Below, piece by piece: positions 1-6,671 of a stretch of DNA of 12,019 bases (positions within the stretch are counted from its first letter, which is position 1; every line of letters begins with the position of its first letter). Source of the DNA: CAVVIO01 sp963748095. Its GTDB lineage: Bacteria; Bacteroidota; Bacteroidia; Bacteroidales; UBA10428. The notes beneath the pieces are model-generated. The model was given only the letters and a program-made list of their open reading frames with translations, was not told the origin of the DNA and made no database searches. The position numbers and the translations under genes were made by a program. The DNA lies in contig CAVVIO010000065.1 of the NCBI GenBank assembly GCA_963748095.1, forward strand, positions 1 through 12,019, given 5' to 3'.

Positions 1-387
1 TATATCTTTTATTTTTGTAAGTAATGCTGGCAAGTGGGTTTGGGTTGAAATCAATTCTTTACCACCATTACTATTTATTTTAAATTCAACAGTATTTATA
101 TGACCATCTTCATCCTCCAAATTAATACCAATCTTACCATCACCATTGTGAAATATATTTTGTATTGATTTGTAATCAGTATTTTCAGTTTTGAGGGGTT
201 TTAAACACTTAAGTTCATCATTTAAACAAAAAGAAAGAGCATCAAAAATTGAACTTTTCCCTATACCATTAGGAGAAAATATTGAAGTAATTCCTTTAAT
301 ATTAAAATCTATTTGAAGTGGGTCATTTTCATTATTAATTCCTCTAAAACCCTCAATAGATATGGATTTAATATATTGTTTATTCAT
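1..387 (-). CDS. SMC/Rad50/RecF-like AAA ATPase, N-terminal part (runs off left edge)
   Basis: Only the first 129 residues are in the window; the gene continues past base 1. The protein opens with a beta strand and the pattern KSISIEGFRGI, followed by a P-loop (FSPNGIGKSS, residues 37-46, with K44 and S45 as the nucleotide-binding pair) and then FDALSFCL. This order is the N-terminal half of an ABC-type ATPase head as in Rad50, RecF, SMC and OLD-like proteins, which bind ATP and act on DNA or on a partner effector. The Walker B, signature motif and any nuclease domain lie outside the window, so the subfamily cannot be set. The ATG overlaps the stop of the preceding 67-residue gene by 8 bases (ATGAATAA), which implies translational coupling. 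Base composition is much more AT-rich than the genes from 1397 onward. A role in phage defence or DNA repair is inferred from architecture only. Confidence 0.8.
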   Translation of the reverse strand, partial: MNKQYIKSISIEGFRGINNENDPLQIDFNIKGITSIFSPNGIGKSSIFDALSFCLNDELKCLKPLKTENTDYKSIQNIFHNGDGKIGINLEDEDGHINTVEFKINSNGGKELISTQTHLPALLTKIKDI

Positions 388-583
388 TTGAAATCATTTG
401 AGATATATAGTCCTGAACATCGTTTTTAATGTCCTCACGAAGATTGTCAGAAGTGTTTAGTTTTTGCAATAAAATTTCACCAAACTTCTTATCTAATCCA
501 AGTACGTATTTTTCAAAATCCTTGTAGTTTTTTGAAATGGAATTATTTTTACTGAACTCCAATTGTTTTCTTTTTTTAGCCAT
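380..583 (-). CDS. Small charged hypothetical protein (67 aa) in the WYL-ATPase operon
   Basis: I do not recognise this protein. It is 67 residues long, begins MAKKRKQLEF, is rich in Lys, Asp, Glu, Asn and Ser, and has no signal peptide or membrane segment. The C-terminal third (LREDIKNDVQDYISQM) looks helical and amphipathic. Support for it being real: it starts 10 bases after the stop of the WYL gene, its own stop overlaps the ATPase start by 8 bases, and its frame fills the gap between two recognisable genes almost exactly. Codon use is as AT-rich as its neighbours. Such a small coupled protein could be an adaptor or regulatory partner of the ATPase, but that is inference from position alone. 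Confidence 0.65.
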   Translation of the reverse strand: MAKKRKQLEFSKNNSISKNYKDFEKYVLGLDKKFGEILLQKLNTSDNLREDIKNDVQDYISQMISNE

Positions 584-593
584 ATTCTACAAG

Positions 594-887
594 TTATATT
601 TCACAATATATTTCATCTATAGCACTATCACCAGTTTTATAACCAGGTCTTGTATTCCTGAATTTATCTTGAGTCGTACTTAAATTCTCAATTTTATTTA
701 CAGAAAAAAGACGCCAATCAGGCACTTTTCCAGTGTCGCTTGTTCCATCAATTTGATAAGCTCTTAGTAATTCATTTCCTTTACTTGTAATTCCATACGC
801 ATGTGGTTCTACAATACGAATATGCCCTTTGTAATAAAATTCAAGTATGCTTTTATTCTTAATTGCTGTCATGATTACTGTATTCAT
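594..887 (-). CDS. Stand-alone WYL-domain protein
   Basis: The core KNKSILEFYYKGHIRIVEP, then AYGITSKGNELLRAYQIDG and WRLFSVNKIENL, matches the WYL fold: a short beta-barrel domain that usually senses ligands, often nucleic acids, within HTH-WYL regulators. Here the domain stands alone: there is no N-terminal helix-turn-helix and the protein is only about 97 residues. The C-terminus has an RPGY stretch and ends IYCEI. The frame can be extended to a TTG at 911, but the ATG at 887 leaves the WYL core whole and is preferred; an ATG at 872 is also possible. It is the first gene of a tight minus-strand operon with the 67-residue gene and the ATPase. WYL domains are common regulators in bacterial defence loci; a ligand-sensing or regulatory role is inferred. 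The WYL assignment is firm, the function is not. Confidence 0.78.
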   Translation of the reverse strand: MNTVIMTAIKNKSILEFYYKGHIRIVEPHAYGITSKGNELLRAYQIDGTSDTGKVPDWRLFSVNKIENLSTTQDKFRNTRPGYKTGDSAIDEIYCEI

Positions 888-1289
888 GTTCTTTATATTC
901 AAGTTTAACAATTTAGTTTATCATTGATTATTGAGGGTCGGCTTGAGAGTCAGCTTTCTAGTCTTATCAATACTTTATTTTTCTGTCCTTTCACAATGGT
1001 TTACTTTTCATTATATGTCTGTCATTTCTGTTTCCTACACTTGGTGATAAACATTTGCATAAACACAACCTGCCTAATTTAACCATCCTATTGTAATTAT
1101 ATCCGGTTATTTTGTTCATCCTGTTAAATTATCCTTGCGATAAACGGTTTTAATCCTTTCTGCTTGTAACTATAATCCTTCCTGTAACCGTTTGAGAAAT
1201 AAATGTAAGTGATAATCAGCTAAAAAGCAAATGATTTTTATGAACATGCCTGTTTATAAAGAATCCCCCCGATCCTTCATCTATCCCCA

Positions 1290-1305
1290 CATCATCACAT
1301 CATCA
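1290..1305. repeat. CATCA low-complexity tract, copy 1
   Basis: The 16-mer CATCATCACATCATCA lies in a C-rich, G-poor strand. Exactly the same 16-mer occurs at 9726-9741, in the gap after the DNA polymerase gene. In both places an ACTGATTACT string follows a few tens of bases later, so this looks like one composite intergenic repeat family rather than chance low complexity. Confidence 0.6.
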
Positions 1306-1341
1306 ATCCACCTGCCTCTATCCCCACTACCCAAACTGTTT

Positions 1342-1394
1342 ACTGATTACTGATTACTGATAACTGATTACTGATAACTGATAACTGATAACTG
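1342..1394. repeat. Seven-copy ACTGATW tandem heptamer array
   Basis: Seven consecutive 7-base units, ACTGATT or ACTGATA, in the order T, T, A, T, A, A, A, followed by a partial ACTG. The array ends 2 bases before the stop codon of the transporter, which is read on the opposite strand. Seven is not a multiple of three, so length changes would shift any frame crossing the array. The units have no spacers, so it is a microsatellite-like array and not a CRISPR. Confidence 0.9.
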
Positions 1395-1396
1395 TC

Positions 1397-3161
1397 CTAC
1401 TGCTGCATCGCAGCCTTTTCCCTTCTTTTACCGGCAATATACACCAGCACCCCTATACCGGCAAATACAGCCAGTAGCAGGAACTTGGTACCGGCTACCA
1501 GGTACAGTTTTTTTGTGAGGTGTGCCTTCATCACCGGGTCTACCGCCGCGGCGATCTGCTGCCGGATATCGGCGCTTACTACCTGTTTGATAATACATCC
1601 GTTATCGAGCTGCCAGCCGTGTCCCGTAAACAGGCTGTGAATGGCCCCTGCCCAGTCGTTATTCACCGGGGTGATAAGTGCGCCAATAAACACGGCAATA
1701 AGCAGCACGGGTGTAACATATTTCAGAATGTATTTATAAATGATGGGGATGTTAATATCCGCCCCGCGTTTTATCTCCGCCCAGCCTTTTTCCACACCGA
1801 ATACCCACGAGAACAGGATGATCTCGGCAAGTGCGAAGACAAACAATGAAAAGGTACCCGTCCAGTAATCGTACTGGTCGAATACGCCGTAATTAAAGAA
1901 AAACACCGTGGGCAATCCCAGTACAAGAATGATCAGTCCGAACGAACGGGCCGCCTTTTTATCCGACCACTTGAACTCATCCTGCATGAAACTGGTCCAT
2001 GGTTTACCCATCGCCAGTGAGGATGTGATGCCGGCAAAAAACAGCAACAGGAACCACATGGTACCGGCCAGTATCGATAATACCGGCCCCCACTGGTTGA
2101 GCAGGTAGGGTAATACCTTAAATCCTATTGCCAGCCCTCCCAGTTCGGCCAGGTGTTTCATTTTATCCACTCCCAGGAAACCCACGGAAATGGGAATAAT
2201 AATAGCCGCCCCCAGCACTACTTCCACGAATTCGTTCATCCATCCGGCCGACATGCTGTTAAGGGCTATATCATCGCGCGAGTTTACAAAAGAGGCATAA
2301 CACTGTATGGACCCCATCCCCACCGAAAGGGTGAAAAATATCTGTCCCGCCGCCGCCAGCCACACTTTAGGATTCCAGATGGAATGATAATCGGGTGTCC
2401 ACAGGAAATTCAAACCTGCCGTACCCGGATTTTTAGCGCCGTAGACTCCTGCCTTCATGGTAATGGCTTTAATGGCCAGGAATATCCCGAAGCCGATAAG
2501 CATAGGCATTGCTATTTTTGCCACCCGTTCAATTCCTTTCAGTCCCCTCGATAAGATATAAATATTCAGACCAAGACATGCCAGGTAAAATACAATGGAT
2601 TCGTAAGGGAAAAAAGTAGATTTGTTAATGCTGATGTAACGATTGAAGAACTGCACCACCTGGTTTTCCGACATTCCCTGGAAGGTACCTACGGCAGAAT
2701 GCAGGGTGTAGGCCAGTGTCCACGATTCCATAAAACAATAATAGGCGGCAATACCGATGTTGCTGAATAGTCCGAATATCGCCGATGTATTTCCAGACAG
2801 TCCTCCGGTCGAGATTGTCGAGCATAAACGGTGTGGAATGATTCCCGTACTGACCGCCGTAACGGCCAATCGACCATTCAACAAATAAAAGCGGAATACC
2901 CATCACTAAAAAACAAACCAGGTAAGGTATAATAAATGTTCCGCCGCCATTCTGAATGGCCTGAACCGGAAACCGCAGGAAATTTCCGAAGCCTACGGCA
3001 TTCCCTGCCATGGCCAGCACAAGGCCTATCCTGCTCCACGATTGTGTGTTTTTATTCTGTGTGGTACCTTTTGAAATTAATACCCTGTAGAAGAAATATC
3101 CCGAAATAAGAACAACCAGACTAATAGTTACTACGAAAAAGATAAGGGCGCTTGTATTCAT
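1397..3161 (-). pseudogene. LeuT-like Na+/amino-acid symporter (NSS/SLC6), broken by a one-base frameshift near 2780
   Basis: Inner-membrane secondary transporter that would couple Na+ entry to uptake of a small neutral amino acid. The first frame runs from the ATG at 3161 to about 2781 and contains GNAVGFGNFLRFPVQA (residues 53-68), the LeuT TM1 Na+/substrate motif. The second frame runs from about 2779 to the stop at 1397 and contains YYCFMESW (TM3), FFTLSVGMG (TM6) and FFAGITSSLA (TM8). Removing one G after WKYIG joins the frames as WKYIGIFGLF, matching the same segment of LeuT without a gap and giving about 587 residues. Key positions are kept: N54, A55 and N60 in TM1, Y141, F276, T277, S279, N309, A376, T379 and S380 (composite numbering). 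There is an extra hydrophobic segment at residues 5-28 before the LeuT core. Because all site residues survive, the break is either very recent or a sequence error. If real, the gene is inactive. Confidence 0.85.
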
Positions 3162-3611
3162 GGTTTAAATTGAAAAAAGGTGAGCATATAGGTTAATTTA
3201 TCCGCCATGTGTTTTTCCAAGTATATTTTGATTGCCCCTAAATTAGGAGATATTTGTTCATTTACCATATAATCAGGGAATTTTCTTCTCCACAATTATT
3301 AACAGGAACACTATTTTCTGCTGATAATAAGGCTACTGACTTCCAAATCCTCATCTTAGATTTCAAGGATAGGAACGATGATATTACTAGTTTCCGTCAT
3401 TACGAGTTTTCAATCATTTAAAAATACTCATAAAGCTGAATGACAAGTGAGACTATGAGGTGTCAAAGATTAAATTAATAAAAATTAAAAGTGATATTAT
3501 TAGAGCGAGTGCCTAAAAATCCCGACAAAATATGTCAGGAACGCCAGGGAGGAATAATTGTATAGAATAAGCGCGCGGGCCCGGCAAAACGGGAGGCCAG
3601 AGTGGAGGCGA

Positions 3612-3777
3612 TGCTGCAATATATAGAATTTCAATAAAGGGGCTTGCCTTTAGCGTAAACGGGTATTTAATAATAAAATACTTTAAAAATATAACCTTGA
3701 TTAGAAGATAAAATAAAACATTATGTGTCTGATACCGTTTACGCGATTACTTTATTAGAAATTCTTGTATTGCAGCA
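3612..3777. repeat. Long imperfect inverted repeat (MITE-like element or large hairpin)
   Basis: The left arm 3612-3666 starts TGCTGCAAT and ends GCGTAAACGGGTAT. The right arm 3732-3777 starts ATACCGTTTACGC and ends ATTGCAGCA. The arms are reverse complements over both outer segments (TGCTGCAAT, GAATTTC, AATAAAG) and inner segments (GCGTAAACGG), with some mismatches and a few extra bases in the left arm. An AT-rich core of about 65 bases separates them. It has no coding capacity. It could be a miniature inverted-repeat element inserted in copy A of the dispersed repeat, or a structured RNA. Confidence 0.6.
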
Positions 3778-3813
3778 GAGCGCGTAGGGATTCGTTTTGC
3801 TAAGATTCTTTTG

Positions 3814-3839
3814 TTACTTTTCTCATCGGAGAAAAGTAA
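3814..3839. repeat. Perfect hairpin TTACTTTTCTC / GAGAAAAGTAA, copy A
   Basis: An 11-base stem (3814-3824 and 3829-3839) with the loop ATCG, followed by AAAGCC. The same stem recurs at 6483-6512. Similar AAAGTAA-type palindromes are familiar from intergenic regions of Bacteroidota genomes. The stem is A/T-rich and nearly symmetrical, so it could work as a structural repeat or a bidirectional terminator; which one cannot be told from sequence alone. Confidence 0.8.
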
Positions 3840-4109
3840 AAGCCAGCCCGGTCTTTAGGGCATAGAAATAATATAAACCATATCAAATTTAAACTAATTA
3901 AACAATTTGTCTTTTATACTTATACCTGCATAATTTTTGTCATTGGCAGCGTATCGCAGAAGAGCAAAGTAATCTCTAACTTCCTAAAAAATAATCGGAT
4001 TTATATGATTTACAATGGAAATGTCTGATCCCTTTGTCGTCATCCCCCTCTTTGCAAAAACAATATTCCATTATAACATTAAAATAATCTTTTATTTTAT
4101 TCTCATATT

Positions 4110-4148
4110 ATAAGAATTCTTATTATTTTAGCATATAAAATTTATGCT
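4110..4148 (+). promoter_or_regulatory. Candidate autoregulatory operator region of the S24 repressor
   Basis: Two palindromes lie just upstream of the repressor start. ATAAGAATTCTTAT (4110-4123) is a perfect 14-base palindrome. AGCATA-TAAAATT-TATGCT (4130-4148) has 6-base arms and directly abuts the ATG at 4149. Repressors of the HTH/S24 type usually bind such dyads at their own promoter, so one or both are plausible operators. There is no Shine-Dalgarno sequence between them and the ATG. Assignment to this repressor is inference. Confidence 0.45.
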
Positions 4149-4943
4149 ATGAATTTCTTAGGAACAAACCTGAAATTTCTGCGAAAAAGCAGGAACATGA
4201 CCCAGGAAGAACTGGCCAACAAACTGGGAGTGAAACGCTCGCTTATAGGCGCCTATGAAGAGGGCCGCGTGGAGCCAAGGTTACGTACCCTGTCAGGCGC
4301 CTGTCATTACTTCCATCTCACACTCGACGCCCTGATAAATACCGATCTGAGTCGTGAACAGCAGGAAGATAAACACACGGATATCAAAGGGCAACAATTA
4401 CGCATATTACCTGTAATTACCGATAATAATTCTCAAAAAGAACTGTGCACACTTGTGCCGGTAAAAGCCTCGGCCGGTTATCTAAAAGGATACGGCGATA
4501 TCGATTACATCGAAAATCTTCCGAAATTCAGCCTGCCCTATACCGAACTTTCCGGTGACCGTACTTACCGGGTTTTCCAGATCTCGGGCGACAGCATGTT
4601 ACCCGTACTTCCGGGAACATATATCATTTGTGAATACGTGCTGGACTGGCATCGTATAAAAAACGAAGAATGCTACGTGGTCATTACCCGCGACGAAGGG
4701 ATCGTCTATAAACGAATCATCAATAACCTCAGCGACGGGGAACTGTTGTTAAAATCGGATAATCCCGAATATGCACCTTACAGGGTAAAGGCCGACCAGA
4801 TCATCGAAGTATGGAAAGCCAGGGGATTTACCAGTTTTAACCTGCCTTCGGGGGAACTTCCCCAACCGGACATGACCGGGTTAATGAATACGATCCTGCA
4901 ATTACAACAGGATGTACAACAACTGAAAACAAAATTATTGTAA
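4149..4943 (+). CDS. XRE-family HTH / S24 self-cleaving repressor (LexA/CI/UmuD-like)
   Basis: A 264-residue regulator. Residues 5-62 form an XRE helix-turn-helix (NLKFLRKSRNMTQEELANKLG, then SLIGAYEEGRVEP). After a linker, residues 103-225 form an S24 peptidase domain. The scissile Ala-Gly is present in KASAGY (A109-G110), the nucleophile is S149 in ISGDSMLP, and the general base is K188 in VYKRI. Their spacing is like that of LexA, so RecA-stimulated self-cleavage is expected. The C-terminal 20 residues (LMNTILQLQQDVQQLKTKLL) are a likely short coiled coil. The ATG is the natural start: the HTH begins a few residues later and two palindromes lie just upstream. The gene ends 1 base before the GTG of the Y-family polymerase, so the two are co-transcribed. 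Likely role: it represses its own operon until DNA damage. It may be the cassette-specific regulator and not the global LexA. Confidence 0.9.
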   Translation: MNFLGTNLKFLRKSRNMTQEELANKLGVKRSLIGAYEEGRVEPRLRTLSGACHYFHLTLDALINTDLSREQQEDKHTDIKGQQLRILPVITDNNSQKELCTLVPVKASAGYLKGYGDIDYIENLPKFSLPYTELSGDRTYRVFQISGDSMLPVLPGTYIICEYVLDWHRIKNEECYVVITRDEGIVYKRIINNLSDGELLLKSDNPEYAPYRVKADQIIEVWKARGFTSFNLPSGELPQPDMTGLMNTILQLQQDVQQLKTKLL

Positions 4944-4944
4944 G

Positions 4945-6162
4945 GTGACTGACCATCGCACCATAGCGCACATGGACCTCGATACATTCTTCGTATCGTG
5001 CGAACGACTGACCGACAGCCGGTTGAATGGCAGGCCCGTGCTTATCGGCGGTACCAGCGACCGGGGGGTGGTGGCATCCTGCAGTTACGAAGCCCGTACT
5101 TTTGGTGTTCATTCGGCAATGCCGATGAAAATGGCCCGGCAACTTTGTCCCGAAGCAGTGATCATAAGGGGAAATTCGGAAGTTTACAGCAAATATTCAC
5201 ACATGGTCACCGATATCATAAGGGAAAATGTTCCCCTTTTTGAAAAGTCATCGATCGATGAATTTTACCTCGATCTGTCGGGAATGGATAAGTTCTTCGG
5301 CTGCATGAAATATGCTTCGGAAATCAGGAGGTCCATTATTAATAATACCGGCTTGCCTATTTCTTTTGGACTGTCATCTAATAAAACGGTATCGAAAGTG
5401 GCTACAGGTCAGGCCAAACCAAATAATGAACTACAGGTGGAATTTGGTAAAGAGAAATCTTTTCTGGCTCCCTTGTCTATACAAAAAATACCGATGGTAG
5501 GTGAAAAAACATACCAGGTACTGCGGAATATGGGTGTAAAAACTATCCAAACCATCCAGGAAATGCCGGTTGAACTGATGGAAAGCCTGCTGGGAAAAAA
5601 CGGCATCCTTATCTGGAAAAAAGCCAATGCCATCGATAACTCACCGGTTACACCCTATTCCGAACGAAAATCGATCTCCACCGAACGTACTTTCGATCGC
5701 GATACTACCGATATTGTTAAACTAAAAAGCATCTTACTGGCCATGATCGAGAACCTGGCCTACCAGTTACGAAAAAAAGAAAAAGTAACTTCATGTGTGA
5801 CCGTCAAGATCCGGTACTCCGATTTCAACACCTATACCCAGCAACGAAAAATTCCTTACACTTCGGCCGATCACATATTGTTCCCCATTGTTTTCGATCT
5901 TTTTGAAAAGCTGTACCAGAAGCGGCTGCTGATACGATTAATAGGTGTGCGCCTCAGCGGACTGGTAAGCGGTTGTTACCAGATCAACCTGTTTGAGGAC
6001 ACTACCGAAATGATCCGGTTGTATAAGGCAGTCGACAGTCTACGAAACAGGTTTGGTGACCATGCCGTGGTACGCGCTGCCGGTATGAATGTTAAATCCT
6101 ACCAGGTTTTTAACCCGTTTACAGGGGAATCTCCGGCTGCACCTGCCGGCAGAAGAGCCTAG
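4945..6162 (+). CDS. dinB: Y-family translesion DNA polymerase (DinB/UmuC type)
   Basis: A 405-residue lesion-bypass polymerase. The palm metal ligands are present: D11 in HMDLDTFFVSCE and D105-E106 in SSIDEFYLDLSG. F16 occupies the steric-gate position that excludes ribonucleotides. CSYEARTFGVHSAMP (46-60) is the finger-domain motif. GLSSNKTVSKVAT and IPMVGEKTYQVLRNMGVKTI cover the palm end and the helix-hairpin-helix thumb, and residues 240-345 form the little-finger domain. QINLF (346-350) fits the beta-clamp-binding consensus. Catalytic residues are intact, unlike in ImuB. The start is GTG at 4945, 1 base after the repressor stop; an ATG at codon 10 lies inside the conserved first strand and is too late. 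Co-transcription with the S24 repressor points to damage-induced expression. The Pro/Ala/Arg-rich tail after FNPFTGE looks dispensable. DinB versus UmuC naming is uncertain; the family is not. Confidence 0.93.
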   Translation: MTDHRTIAHMDLDTFFVSCERLTDSRLNGRPVLIGGTSDRGVVASCSYEARTFGVHSAMPMKMARQLCPEAVIIRGNSEVYSKYSHMVTDIIRENVPLFEKSSIDEFYLDLSGMDKFFGCMKYASEIRRSIINNTGLPISFGLSSNKTVSKVATGQAKPNNELQVEFGKEKSFLAPLSIQKIPMVGEKTYQVLRNMGVKTIQTIQEMPVELMESLLGKNGILIWKKANAIDNSPVTPYSERKSISTERTFDRDTTDIVKLKSILLAMIENLAYQLRKKEKVTSCVTVKIRYSDFNTYTQQRKIPYTSADHILFPIVFDLFEKLYQKRLLIRLIGVRLSGLVSGCYQINLFEDTTEMIRLYKAVDSLRNRFGDHAVVRAAGMNVKSYQVFNPFTGESPAAPAGRRA

Positions 6163-6190
6163 GATGTATAGTAATGGAGAACCGGAGCAA

Positions 6191-6222
6191 TGGAAGATTG
6201 GAATGATGGAAGGTTGGAATAA
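6191..6222. repeat. Four-unit 8-base TGGAA tandem array
   Basis: Units TGGAAGAT, TGGAATGA, TGGAAGGT and TGGAATAA follow one another without spacers. Read in pairs they form a 16-base repeat with 13 of 16 positions the same. The tract is 3' of the polymerase gene, and its complementary strand is C-rich, like the tracts at about 1290 and 9726. Confidence 0.75.
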
Positions 6223-6240
6223 AACATAAAGTTTATCTAT

Positions 6241-6620
6241 GTTGTCATCCTGAGAGCTCAGGGATCTAAAAATACCTGCAAAGTGGAATGATAAAAGGAA
6301 TCCATGAGGTATCAGGAATTAAATTGATCTAAATTTTGTAATCATTTTGTACTAAAAGTAATAATATTAAAAGTGATACCATAAGAGCGAGAGTCGAAAA
6401 AAATGCGTGCTACGTGAGATAAGATTGCCATGAAAAAATGTCAAGCTTATTTTTTTCTTGCCCCGTATAGCTTCGGGGTTTGTTTACTTTTCTCATCAAG
6501 GAGAAAAGTAAAAGCCCGTCCGGCTTGAGGACATAGAAAATATCAGTTATATCAATTATAAGTTAATTAAAAACATATATCATGTATACTGATGCTTACA
6601 GATTTCTGTCATTGGTAGCA
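6241..6620. repeat. Diverged dispersed intergenic repeat, copy B
   Basis: Shares ordered blocks with 3393-3950 (see copy A): ATGAGGTATCA, TTAAAAGTGATA, AGAGCGAG, the AAAGTAA hairpin, CATAGAAA and GTCATTGGTAGC. Copy B lacks the long inverted repeat. At the corresponding place it has a small GC hairpin (CCCCG at 6461-6465, CGGGG at 6474-6478). Both copies end some way upstream of genes of the same translesion cassette. Confidence 0.65.
6483..6512. repeat. Perfect hairpin TTTACTTTTCTC / GAGAAAAGTAAA, copy B
   Basis: A 12-base stem (6483-6494 and 6501-6512) with the loop ATCAAG, followed by AGCC. It has the same stem as the hairpin at 3814-3839, with a longer loop. Conservation of both arms while surrounding bases differ suggests the stem itself is under selection or was recently copied. 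Confidence 0.8.
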
Positions 6621-6671
6621 GGATTCAGTATAATAAAAAAGTAAATTTTCAATAAAATAAATCCCTGCCCA

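Larger units (their letters stand above)
888..1396. other. Non-coding stretch between the WYL operon and the transporter
   Basis: No convincing gene. The left part (about 888-1150) is AT-rich and, read on the minus strand, is the upstream region of the WYL operon; I see no clear TAnnTTTG promoter there. From about 1260 the plus strand becomes C-rich and G-poor, with a CATCA tract at 1290-1305. It ends in a heptamer array that finishes only a few bases from the transporter stop. The change in composition near 1200-1400 may mark the border of the AT-rich operon. No terminator hairpin with a U-tract is obvious for the transporter. Confidence 0.6.
3393..3950. repeat. Diverged dispersed intergenic repeat, copy A
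   Basis: Blocks of this stretch recur in the same order at 6241-6620: an ATGAGGTRTCA segment, TTAAAAGTGATA, AGAGCGAG, the TTACTTTTCTC hairpin followed by AAAAGCC and CATAGAAA, and a closing GTCATTGGYAGC. The copies are clearly related but well diverged. Copy A is about 180 bases longer, mainly because of an inverted-repeat element around 3612-3777. No coding frame is conserved between the copies, so this is a non-coding repeat. Boundaries are approximate. Confidence 0.65.
3162..4148. other. Long non-coding region upstream of the S24 repressor, with nested repeats
   Basis: A 987-base stretch without a gene, between the divergently transcribed transporter and repressor. The transporter-proximal 230 bases show nothing definite; the minus strand has TATACTTG at about 3222-3229, a weak match to the -7 box. 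From about 3393 to 3950 lies a diverged dispersed repeat also found before the DNA polymerase alpha gene, with a long inverted repeat nested inside it. The final 200 bases are AT-rich and carry two palindromes next to the repressor start. Confidence 0.6.
6163..6671. other. Non-coding stretch between the Y-family polymerase and the DNA polymerase III alpha gene
   Basis: A 509-base gap with no gene. It contains an 8-base tandem array (6191-6222), a short CCTGAG-AG-CTCAGG dyad (6249-6262) that resembles widespread GTCATCCTGAG-type intergenic repeats, and copy B of the dispersed repeat (6241-6620). The alpha gene therefore probably has its own promoter here, although I could not identify a clear TAnnTTTG box. 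Confidence 0.6.

Noticed and set aside
1342..1394. Possible CRISPR array
   Set aside because: The 7-base units are contiguous with no spacers, and there are no cas genes nearby.
1520..2554. Plus-strand open frames inside the transporter gene
   Set aside because: They lie antisense to the LeuT-like frame, have no recognisable motif and show no spacing or start features of their own.
3162..4148. A hidden small gene or tRNA in the long gap
   Set aside because: No frame has both a plausible start and family features, and I could not build a cloverleaf; repeats account for most of it.
4778..5633. Minus-strand and off-frame plus-strand open frames across the repressor and Y-family polymerase
   Set aside because: Shadows of strongly recognisable genes; translations are Cys/His/Arg-rich nonsense without family resemblance.
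6249..6262. CCTGAG-AG-CTCAGG as a terminator of the Y-family polymerase operon
   Set aside because: The loop would be only 2 bases and no U-tract follows; it fits a dispersed intergenic palindrome better.
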